64,000 nucleotides of DNA from NCBI GenBank assembly GCA_030159075.1, contig BROG01000636.1, positions 124,001 through 188,000 of the forward strand, in the 5' to 3' direction. The translations under genes and the position numbers were made by a program. Shown here piece after piece: positions 27,401 to 40,441 of the stretch (positions are counted from its first letter, which is position 1; each line of letters begins with the position of its first letter). The notes below the pieces were generated by a model that did not search any database, was not told where the DNA came from, and was given only the letters and a program-made list of their open reading frames with translations. The DNA is from Atrina japonica. Lineage: Eukaryota; Mollusca; Bivalvia; Pterioida; Pinnidae.

Positions 27401-30400
27401 TCTGGTCTACCATGCCATGTGTTTAAAACACTTAAACAGACCTATAAACATCAAACAAAATTATACCTTTTTATTTGTCCTAAACTATTGAAACATTTAT
27501 TGTAATTCTACTACACAAGTGAATTATGACTAAAATCCTTTTTTTTTACAAAATATTATGATGCAAATGAAATGGATTATTTTTGTCTCAAACTTTTGAT
27601 AAAAGTGTTAGTGTTCTCAAAATGCATTCAGAAGAAGTGGTGTTACAATGTGTCACTCTATGTATTCTGAAAAAAAATATTTCAAATATCATTGGTTTTG
27701 ACTTAATTGACTACAAATAATTATTTAAGCTGAAACTTAGTAATTTGATTAAAAATGTTTCAAACACTAAACACAATCCTCGAGTTTATTTCACACCTGT
27801 ATGTTGTTTTGACAGTACCCAGTCTAAGGCCTCCAGCACCAGTGAGTATACAATAGGTAAACTGCTACTTGTCAGGCCTAATCATACATACTTGCAGATC
27901 ATCCTGTCTTTTGTGTTACCCTAATAAACATCCATGATGATAATTAATTCCTAATAATCCTTTAATTAGATTTCAAATTCGGAAGACTTCAACAAGTGTT
28001 GATATGACAGACAAAAGACTAATGATATTATTGGGCAGCTTTTGTTGCAATCGATTACAGGCAGATCGGAATTGCATATTTGTAGGGAATTACAAGCCTA
28101 TTTGTTTTTTAATCAAGGGTACTGCCGTGGGGAACGTGTCCCTTGGTCTCCCTCTGAATCTGCCACTGGTACAGTTTCTCATTCAAATCTTGTCGTTTTC
28201 ACAAGATGCATTGGTTACCCGGTAGAGCAAGCATGTAATTCTCTTCACTATGATCACTGCATAAACGTAGTAGGATGAATGCGTTATGGGAGTGGTCTAT
28301 TATAAGAGGTAATTTATCATTAAAAAAGGCTTATGTTTTGAAAATTTTATCACTTAAGGGGGGGGGGGGTGTCACTTGTGGGGGTGGTCGCAAATAGGTG
28401 GACAACTGTACCCCAGAACTAAGTTATTCATGATGATTATAAAGTCCCATAACTCTGTCAAATATTTATTAATGTTGGTAATATTAAACTCATTCAAGGC
28501 ATTACTGGTAGCAACTTACCAAATTTGGCCATGATCAGAGGAAAAATAAGTTATTTGACAGAATCAAAATCTTTTCAATTCCAGCCCCTCCCAAAATATG
28601 CCCCTGCATCTTTTATGTGTTAGAGGGGATGGGGATAAAATCATTAATTTTCATACCTTGCCGTCATTATAGAGATTTGGGTTGAACCTAATGGTATGAT
28701 TTCCAGTCGTCTCCAGGTTGATAAAGGGAGGAGAATTTGGATAATCCTGAGGAAAGTATACATCAAATTCAAAGCATCCATTATCATATGGAGTTTCTGA
28801 GGGACCCGTGATCAACACCTGAAATACAACAAAAATCAAAGTACTGAAATGGGTTGTTATTTTGACAAAATAGCCATGAGATTCAAACTACTTCTATCTA
28901 ACATGTATGAAATAAAAATAAATCAAATTAAAATAAACCAAAAACTTCAATTTCCAGCTCATTCTAAATTTTCTTTATCTTCTGCACCGACTTTAAAGCC
29001 ACATTCCGTGGAGTAATGTTCATAAATAAACTTTTCTGTACTCGCTTAATGGGTATTCGCATGAACTTTCATTGTATTTTTAAAGTCCTATTCCAATTAA
29101 TTAGTTATTTAATCATGGGAAACATCTAACACATTAATCTATTTATAAATGGTAAGTTGTTGGCTGTCGCGTGTGAGGCTCTTCTGAGCATGTTCGTTTC
29201 ACTTTCCAGGACAATCCAGACAAGTGGAACACCAATCAATGCTCTAAAACACTGTCCTGGGCAAGTAATTTGGCCATAAACTTACATGAATTATGTAACT
29301 TTTATCAACATCTTTGAAATAACTACTTCCTGTCCTGGTACATTCCACTGCAACATGTTCTGAGACTGCAGGAACAGTGTTCTCGCTGTGAATCGAGCAC
29401 ACCCTTTATATCACTTGTCACCAGGGTAAATTTAAGAATTCCAATAGAATTGCCCTAATAACTTCATAACTACATCAAATGTTTTGATTTTGTTTTCATT
29501 TTCGTCGGTAAGGAGTGGTTTTCTAATGAAAATATAAAAAATTTCAATAACGCCCAGAAATTACAATAACGTCCCTGGAATGTGACTTTAAATATCGTCT
29601 CATTGCATTCTCGGCTTTATCATTCTTGACCCATATCAACTGCCCAACTACACTAAACATGGCGGCATGATTGTAAAACATGAAGTATGCATAGTTTTCA
29701 CAGTTGTATTGTTTTGATTTTGGCAATGTCAACGTTCATTTCAGGGTAACACTTAAGATTGGGAAATTTTCTTTTAGTGACCTGATATATTTATTCATAT
29801 ATTCAACCGATTTGCTTCAGGTATTTAAAATAATGTTGAAAAGCGCATATTTTACATAATACATTTACTTTCCAATAAAAACACATCCTGTATTTTAAAA
29901 GTAAATATAAAACACATAAATATAAGCCGACTTACATAATACATTTACTTTCCAATAAAAACACATCCTGTATTTTAAAAGTAAATATAAAACACATAAA
30001 TATAAGCCGACTTTAACATATAATTATTGTGTCAAGGGCCGAGACTGCTGATAGACCGAGTGCGTAAAGCACTTAGATTCCCCTGACAGAATTACAGAGC
30101 ACATTTGATATGGCGAAAGAGTTTATCTGATAAGTTATTGCATATGGAAATACAGCTGGATTTTTAAGGTACAAGAAAACTTAAATTCTAATCAAATAAA
30201 CAGCTTCAAAAAGAAGATCTTTTACAATGTGTCATGATAATGTATTTGAACACACATTTTATCACATTCTCGTCTATATGTCATGGGACAAAAATAATCA
30301 TTGTGTCAGCTTATATCACTTTAAAACAAATTTTATTATGTATCATGGTTACTTGATAGTAATAAAAATCCTGTGGTCCGACATAAGCCCTTACTGCTTC

Positions 30401-31706
30401 AGGGCTTGTATTATCAAACGTAAACAATCCTATTATGGTACATGAACATATACTCTACACAGACTCAATAGAGAACCAAACGACTTTCTCTCTCTTTTAT
30501 TAATTAATATAAATAACAGTATGGGGTAAAAACTAAGAGTTTACCCAATGTTTATTGTTAAAAACATAATTTTTCATCAACATAATTCGAGCCTAAAGTC
30601 GTGATGTAACAAAACAATTGATCACCAATTTAGCTTACAGACATCAACACTTGAGGCAATGTAGAAAACTTTATTTTTTGTTGAAGACATTGTTTCTGTT
30701 TAAATCCAACAGACTGATTACACAAAGTTTAGGTTCATACACTTCAATCTAATCCTGTTTAACTTTGAAAGGTGTGATAATTGTTGACTGTAATCATCCA
30801 ACAAGGCGATTTTCCCCAACTTCCGCAGAAATGAGAATTGAAAATTATAACATTCACTGTTCGAGTTACCTCCCTTTGTGATATCAATACACAAAGTATA
30901 CAAGCAACTGTTGGCTGAAATTGAGCAGTCACTGGTTGTGTAAGATATGTAATGATTTCTATTTACATTGCTGTATTTTTGTAGCTGCTAATATATATGG
31001 TGGAGTAATAGTGCAGTTTGTTCGGTTTCTCTATTACAACCTCATGGTCACTAGACACATAAAACTTCACCACATGCTGATATGTCAGATGAAGAACCCA
31101 AGTCTTGTCAATAAATCCAGTCAAAAAATGATATAAGAAAGTATTCACTCTTGTAAAAACTCCTAATGATGACCCAGGTGGTAACAATAGTCATAATTTG
31201 GTCACTTACCTTCATAACATCAAGCCTCTCTTCATCACATCTGACAAACACGCTACTTCCTGCAGACAATGGGAGTGAGGTAGAGAGAGTAACAGCTTCC
31301 TGAGCTAGACGTCGAGTTCTTGCCGCATTACTAATATCACCTGCCGCTTTCACATTGTTCTCATAATGATGAGGGCATGAAAATTTTACTGCATTACCAT
31401 CATCAATTACAAACTCGTATGTATCTGAAATATATAGGGATTTAAGTAATCAAAAACAACTAAAAGGTCTGAAACCTAAAGTTCTCTCCTACACAAACAT
31501 TGTTCCTTTAGACGTCCAGCAGCCCATGTCAAAGATTTAACTTAGAGGGGAAAAAAGTTTTGTTGTATAAATACATTCATATTATAGTATTGTACAGGGG
31601 TTTAATTCCAAGATTTGTAATTTTCATGTTTTTCTCTCTTCTGAAACAATCCCAATTTTTTAAAAATCTCAAATTTGGATCAACTTGCACTAACATCAGG
31701 TCCTTT

Positions 31707-31774
<68 letters not shown>

Positions 31775-34700
31775 CATACACACACACACACACACATATA
31801 TATAGTTTCATCAATAGCTATTCACTGTTTCTTAAATTCACAGATTTGTCAACATTGTGAATATAGCGAATATTCCCACTGCAAGTTATTTTCCCCTGTA
31901 CAGCAATACTAGACCTACCAAGTCCTCATAAAAATATTTGTTGAAATGGCAGTTGATCTATTGATTTCTGGTCAACTCAAATAAAAAAATGTAACTTTAA
32001 TTGGCAAAAGAAATGGTTTATCACTTAATTATATTGAATACTCAGTCATGCCAGTTAGAGCCACTATTATATAATTATTTGTTTCATTTAACCCAACTAA
32101 GAGTTTAAGAAGTTGGTTGGAAAGTAGGCAAACATTTTTTCCCTATTTCCTTTGAATTTTGAAATGTAAACTGGACAAAATTCCAAATTTTTTAGAAAAA
32201 GAAAAGAGGCTAGAAACATTTTGTTTTTTTTTAGGTGGGTCAGTCCTAACATTATTTTTCTTTTAGGCTGACAACAATAAAGTACATACCAAACTGTAGC
32301 TCTTTCATTAACATTATGTATCTTTCCTCAGCACTGGTCTTCCTTAAACTAAATATTGCACTGGGTTCGTCTGTCTGCAACGTTTTCTCAGACTCAGCTG
32401 AAAATAAGACAAAATCATAACAACTTAAACAAAACTTGTCAAAAAATTAACCACAGAGGAACTGTAAAACAAATTATATTCAGAGTGGCTTTGTGTCACA
32501 CCTAGAATATTTCACTTATCTGACTACATGACAGGTATGTTGAGCTGTTGAGACAATTTTTTTTACATTTGGAACAAACCTCAGTATTGTTATCAAGTAC
32601 CTCATTAATATCACCAGGGACCTTGGTATTATCACCAGAGACATCAGTATCATCACCAGGGACCTCAGTATTATCACCAGAGACCTCAGTAATATCACCA
32701 GGGACCTTGGTATTATCACCAGTCATCAGTATTATCACCAGTTACATCAGTATCCTCACCAGGGACCTTGGTATTATCATCAAGGACTTCAGTATTATCA
32801 CTCGGGACCTTGGTATTATCACCAGAGACATCAGTATTATCATCTGTGACATCAGTATCATCACCAGGGACCTCAGTAATATCACCAGGGACCTTGGTAT
32901 TATCACCAGTATTATCACCAGTTACATCAGTATCATCACCATGGACCTAAATATTATCACCTGGGACCTCAGTAATATCATCAGGGACCTTGGTATTATC
33001 ACTAGGGACATCAGTATTATTGCCAGTGACATAAGTATCATCAACAGGGACCTTGGTATTATCAACAAATACCTCAGTATTATCACCAGGGACCTCATTA
33101 ATATCACCTGGAACCTTGATATAATCACAAGGGACATCAGTATTATCACCAGTGACATCACAGACTTTGGTATTATCACCAGTGACTTTAGTATCATCAC
33201 CAGGGATCTTGGTATTATCGCCAGTGATCTCAGTATCATTATCCAGGGTTTTCCCCTGGGATTTTCAAATGAGGAGTCCATGGACTCCCACAACTACAAA
33301 ATTAGGAGTCCATTTTGGTAATTTAGGAGTCCATTTGGAGTCCACTTCAATTCGACCAGAATTAAACTGAATGTCAAACGGCACTTTTGTTGATAATTAC
33401 AGACATCCCATTAGGGAAAATATCAAGAGTACGTGTGGAGCATTTATTTTCTGATCATAACTTAATCATGTCGGGAGAGTGAGTAGTTTTTCCGGCACTC
33501 ATATGTGAAACAAAACACCAGCGCCATTTTTATACATTACTGTAACACCATCGTAATTTCCTGGTTTGTTCTTGAACCCTCAGAGTTCCCTTACTTCAAT
33601 ATATAATTATTCTATACATACATGTACTATAGATTAAAGGTTTATAAGAAATTAAATAAAATATAGTTGTTTTAACTACATTTGAAATCATATGGAAAAT
33701 TTATATTAAAAATCTATAAATTGAAATACAATTACATGTTTTTAGAAATATAGATGCAAAACTGAAAAGTTACTGAATACATGTAGCTACTAATTGATGC
33801 CCCAAATTTATTTATTTGAAAATTATATCTATTTTATCCATTTCAAGTATTAAAGTACTTTATCATATGTATGATTTACATAAACATTTGTGTAAATAAA
33901 TCATTTTATATAACTATCATAAGTACTTTCATTATTATTTTTTAATTTCCTTAATTCAAATGAAAGTCGGGTTTGGTTTCCCATCTTTAATTTATACTTC
34001 CGGAAGTACCCATTAAGTGATGAACGATGTTGTTTTGTTGATTCTAGATCTATATTAGAGGTAAAGATTTTCCTGTTTTATTATTAATAAAATGATGAAT
34101 TCAGTTTCTTGGTTTTCTTGTGGAATTGCACTAGAACATAAGAAATGGACATAAAAAAGATGCAAACTGGTAGAAATAGGTCGCATGCTTGGTTTATTTA
34201 CCCAAACGATCTCGAAAGACATCAAGTATTTAACGCGTCCACTAGGATGCAATAGATCTTATTTTAGGCTTCATTTAGGATTTTTACGCGTAAATACGCA
34301 GAATTTTTGCATTGGGGAAAACCCTGATTATCAGGGACATTGGTATTATCACCAAGGACCTCAGTAATATCACCAGGAACTTTGGTAATATCACCCGTGA
34401 CCTCAGTATCATCGCCAGGGACCTTGGTATTATTACTAGGACATTGATATTATTACCAAGGACCTCAGTTATATCACCAGGGACCTTGGTATTATCACTA
34501 GGGACCTCAATATTATTGCCAGGGACATAAGTATCATCAACAGGGACCTTGGTATTATCAACAAATTAACAGTCTTATCACCGAGGGACCTCTATAATAC
34601 TTTGATTGTTTTTGATATTTATAAATTCAATCAGTAAAATGGATCACATCAATTTTTGGTATTATCACCAGTGAAGGCAGACATCACCAGGCAAACGGTC

Positions 34701-37700
34701 CAAAAGCTTGATCTGTTTCATGAAACACACTCCCCTAACATTCCCAAATGAGGAGTCAAGCAATACCACAACTACAAAAAAGTTAGGAATCCATGAACAT
34801 AATTTAGGACATTACAATGTCCACTTCAATTCGAGGAGAATTAAACAATGTGAAACACCACTCCAGTTGATAATTACATTACAATTAGGGAAAATATCCT
34901 CCAACACATTACATTTATTTTCTGACATAACTTAATCATGTCGGGACATTACAATGTGAACACCCTCCAGGCATTACAATGTGAAACAAAACACCAGCGC
35001 CATTTTTTACCTCCTGTAACACCAGGATATTTCCAATTTGTTCTTGAACCCTCAGAGTTCCCTTACGGGATTATTACAATGAGATTAAAGGTTTATAAGA
35101 CATTACAGTTGTGAAACTACCCGGCAGGATGGAAAATTTACAATGAAAAATCTATAAATTGAAATACAATTCAGGACATTAGAAATATAGACACCAAAAC
35201 TGGAAAAGTTACAATACATGTAGCTACTAATTGATGCCTCCAACATTAAAATGTGAAAATTATATCTTCCAGGACATTATTACAATGAGAACACCATCCG
35301 TATGATTTACATTAACAATTGTGAAAACCCTCATTTTACATAACAATGTACTTTCACACCCTCCGGGACATTACAATTCAAATGACCCTTGGGTTTGATA
35401 CCCAATGCGAAATTTACCCTCCCGGAAGTACAATGAGTGAAACACCCTCCGGGATTCTAGATCTATTTAGATGAAAACACCCTGTTTTATTATTAATACA
35501 ATGTGTGAATTCCCTCCAGGTTTTACAATGTGAACACCCACCAACACATTACAATGGACATGAACAAAGATCCAAACTGGTAGACAATGGTGAACACCCT
35601 CCAGTTTATTTACCCAATGTGAAAGACCCTCAAGTATTTACCTCCACTAGGATAATAGATCTTACAATGTGAACATCCTTTAGGGATTTTACGCGTATGA
35701 ATACCTCAGGATTTTTACGTTGTGAAAAACCCTGCAGGGACATTGGTATGATCAACAAGGACCCAGTTATCAGGGACATTATAATGTGAACACCCTCCAG
35801 TACATCGCCAATGTGATTATTACACCCTTGAGGACATTACCTCCTCAGTTATATCACAATGTGAACATCACTCCGGGACAATATTATCAATTTGAGAACA
35901 CCCCCAGGACATTACAATGTGAAAATTAACAGTCTGTATCGACAAACTCTATATACTTTGATTGTTTTGACCATTTATAAATTCAATCTAAAACGGATCA
36001 ACAATTTTAAGTTGAAGGCAGACAGAAAGGCAAACGGTCCAAAAGCTTGACTGTTTCATGAACACACTCAATAACATTCCCATATCTACAAGCAATACAC
36101 TAAACAGGAAAAAGTTTACAATGTGAACACCCTCCAGGACATTACAATGTGAACACCCTCCAGGACATTACAATGAGAACACCCTTCGGGACATTACAAT
36201 GCGAACACCCTCCAGGACATTACAATGAGAACACCCTCCGGGACATTACAATGAGAACACCTCCAACACATTACAATTTTAACACCCTCCAGGCATTACA
36301 GAAAGAGCAACGGTCAAAAGCTTGACTGTTACATGAAACACCCTCAATAACATTCCAATGTGAACACCCTACAAACATTACAATGTGAACACCCTCCAGG
36401 ACATTACAATGTGAACACCCTCCAGGACATTACAATGTGAACACCCTCCAGGACATTACAATGTGAACACCCTCCAGGACATTACAATGAGAACACCCTC
36501 CAGGACATTACAATGTGAACACCCTCCAGGACATTACAATCCAGGATATTATAATGTGAACATCCTCCGGGACATTACAATGAGAACACCCTCCAGGACA
36601 TTAAAATGTGAACACCTTCCAGGACATTACAATGAGAACACCCTTCAGGACATTACAATGTGAACACCCTCCAGGACATTACAATGTGAACACCCTCCGG
36701 GACATTAAAATGAGAACACCCTCCGGGACATTACAATGAGAACACCCTCCGGGACATTACAATGTGAACACCCTCCGGGACATTACAATGAGAACACCCT
36801 CCGGGACATTACAATGAGTGAGAACACCCTCAGGGACATTACAATGCGAACACCCTCCGGGACATTACAATGAGAACACCCTCCAGGACATTACAATGAG
36901 AACACCCTCCGGGACATTACAATGAGAACACCCTCCGGGATATTACAATGAGAACACCCTCCGGGACATTGCAATGAGAACACCCTCCAGGACATTACAA
37001 TGAGTGAGAACACCCTCAGGGACATTGCAATGAGAACACCCTCCGGGACATTAAAGTGAGAACACCCTCCGGGACATTACAATGTGAACAAACTCACGAC
37101 ATTACAATGTGAACAAACTCATGACATTACAATGTGAACAGAGTTCACATCTTTTCATTGTGAACACATTCCACAACATTACAATGTGAACACAAACCAT
37201 GACATCACAATATTAACTTACCCACAGACTTCTGTAACCTTTCTGTTGAGATCTTTACAATTCTAGCAGTTTCCTGAATATTGGGTATCAACATGGCGAG
37301 TCCTTCATTTTCCTCCTCTTCAACTCCATTACTGCCTCCATTTTTACCCTTATTTGACCTGCACACATGGAAATAAATACATCGATGATTAAATTAAATA
37401 CAATGATCTCTGTAAAAAAACTCAAATAATAACATAAAGAATATGCTAAAAATAATTGGTTATTTTTGTATTTTATCACAAAAGATCATAAAATTCTGTT
37501 TATTTTCTTGTTATAGAATGTTATTATTTACAGAAAAATATCATTCACTGCATTGTAAAAATAAGTGCATCCCTAACTAGGACACAGAAGGCAAATAATA
37601 GGCTAAACTATCTTAGATTATTTGTGGCTTCTTTAAATAAAGCATAAAAATCACAGATACCAAAGTATTAATTTCATGATGTTTAAAGACAGTATAGTTT

Positions 37701-39800
37701 GTTTATTTTATGATTATTATCGTCTGGGTGATATGAATTAGAACATAAACAATTCAGGTGAACACTGGACAGACACAGAACTCTGAAAATGCAGAGGTGG
37801 GATCAGGTGCCATGGAGGAGTAAGCATCTCCAGTTGACAGTCTTCATTTAGGCTATTTAACAATGATCCGGATAAAATATAGACTCAACGATAAACCATG
37901 TTACAAAAAACTGTCAAAAAATAACTTGAAACAACATGAAAAAAGACAACAACTTACTTTAGCCTGCTGGCATAGGTATCAACACAGCCTCTCATCTTAT
38001 CAAGTAATGACCCCACAGATGCTGATGTATCTGGATTATTGTCTTTGTCAAGTGGCAGAAGCAAGGGTACAAGAGAGGGACACACAGCTAGACCTCTAAG
38101 AAGTTCTAACAAAGATCTGTAGAGAGGTATGTGTCTGGCCATATCTAGCACTGAATCATTTCTGAGGTAGGAGGATATGGCAGGGACAAGACATGACTGA
38201 CTTAGTAGCTCTGGAATCACATCTGGCAGAAGCATCTTCTCCGAGGACCAAGAAAAACTATCTGAATCAAATTCTTTTGGTATATCACCACCAGGATTGA
38301 TGTAGCTTGCTAGCACCTGCAATGATAAAGTTACTTTATTACAATGATTGAATATAATTTATTTTTCAAAAACTTCAAAAAATATATATGTACAAGTATA
38401 TCATCTCTACAAATATCCTTTATCTATAAATGCTAACCTGAAGTAAGCAGGCCACATGTTCTTCCTCGCTCTTCTGTCGGAGGAGAGCCTGTTCAGCATC
38501 CCAGCTGGAGGTTGTTGATCCTGTTCCAAAGCCAGTTCCTTTAGCCCAGTACTGCTGTGACTTCTCTTCTGATTGTGTGGTTACCTGTATTGTTGGTGTG
38601 ACATTAGCAGTCTGCATTGCTGACAAGATCATTTGTGCCTACAATCAGGAATGACAACATAAAACATCACGTAACATAAACAGCCCGTACCAGCTTTTAG
38701 TCTCAAGTAATGACCCCAACAAGTAAACAAATAACAGTCTGACTCATAACAAGCTTCTTGACATTACTTATACAGTGTGACCTTTATTTAGCAGCCATCA
38801 AAGGGATATCATGAAACAGACCACTAAATTGAGGATCTCAATTGTCAAGTTACAATATTGGAATATACAGTAAAACTTTCTTTAGTGACCACCTGTGTAT
38901 AAAGACCAACTGGTCACAAAGACCGTTTTTTGCTGTACCCAATAGTACCATTTGTGTACAAATCATCCTCTGTGTAAAGACCACCTCCCTATAAAGACTG
39001 GTTTTCTAAGGAGTCCCTAATTAGGTTGTTATATACAAGTTTTACTGTATTATACTTCAGACACCTATGTATCATTCTTTGTAATAGATATATATGTATA
39101 TCAAATAATCAGTATGTATATATGTCAATATTGATTCTAATGAAGCATCATCAAATCACATTTTTAATACATAAATTACATGGACATCCCAGGCATCAGT
39201 GACCTTTTAACTGGGTTACCTTAGTAACTTAGGAAGGTTATGAAGGTGACTGCTAGTAAGGAAAATGTTTTTGGGGATTGAAATCGACAACTTGTGGGAG
39301 GGAACTGCTTAATAAAGGTGACCACATACTGTACGTGTACAAAATTTAGCGGTATTCTAATATTAGCGCCTTTCACGCTCAAGTCATTGCACTAATTCAA
39401 GGTTAGCGCTAAAATTTCTCCATCCTGTCATTCTATAAACACAACAAAGCTAATGAAATTAATTGTGCAAATTTAAAATTGCACTAATTAGTCTATACCC
39501 CCTGAGAGCACTACAAAATGAGTGTGCTAATTTAAATACACATACAGTATACAGGTTAAACTGGCTTAACTAAGTAACTTTACATGGTTAAATGGGTTAT
39601 GAAGGTGACTGCTTGTAAGGAAAACGTTTTTGGGGATTAAAATGGACAGTTTACAAGAGGGAACTGCTTAATAAAGGTGACCACATATACACGTTAAATT
39701 GTACATATTTATCCAATGATAGTTGTCCATGTCATGAATTCCTGTAACTCAGGGACTACTACTAACACATATGCTAGATCAGACTAACTCACTCGCTTGT

Positions 39801-39832
<32 letters not shown>

Positions 39833-40410
39833 TGTAGTGATGAAAGACTGATTACTTTCAATATGTATGCTGCTGAGCACTTGTGAAATTAACAGCCAGT
39901 ACCATTTCTGAAGTCTTTGGTTTGTCCCAGTACCAGGAATCAAACCAAGGACCTTCCACTTGCAAGTCAAATGCCAGTTTACATAAATGAAGAGAACAAT
40001 GCAATATTTCAATATTAACACATTTAATACATACTGCATTAAGATGAACTATTTCTGTTCTAGTTACTAAACTTAATTCAACAAATTCTCAGATGGATAT
40101 CCTACACAAGATTAGAATATGACTTAATTGTTAACAGCATAACCAACCTCATGTTGAAAACCTTGCACCGGTACTCTGGAAGCATGATGACTAAGCACTG
40201 ACAGGCAGGCCAGTATGAGGTGTATTGCCCAAATATCCAGAGACATTCTACGTAACAAAACCCCATCATCTGTCGTTAGTGGTGTGGTGTCGTATAACGA
40301 CTTCAGAACTAGGAATGGCAATGTTGGTAGAGAGCAAGCTATTGGCGATGTCAAAATGTGAACTGGAAAGAAAAAACAGTATAAAAGAAATGTATAAACA
40401 ATAAAAAGCT

Positions 40411-40441
<31 letters not shown>

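Larger units (their letters stand above)
28832..30930. repeat. Dispersed repeat, copy 2, split by nested insertions
   Basis: Parts 28832-28985 and about 30425-30930 together match 24260-24930. The interruption is occupied by a MITE (28992-29592) and a copy of the 17400-18683 element (29593-30324). Confidence 0.7.

Noticed and set aside
31210..31424. A possible one-base frameshift in the exon before the UBC core
   Set aside because: On recounting the A run at 31380-31383, the exon is 215 nt and fully in frame with both neighbours.
32548..33321. 257-codon plus-strand frame
   Set aside because: It is a translation of the 21-bp minisatellite (LSPGTLV-like repeats) with no independent support.
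36121..37205. Regularly spaced repeats that could be mistaken for a CRISPR array
   Set aside because: There are no unique spacers; the units are contiguous 26-bp tandem repeats in a eukaryotic intron.
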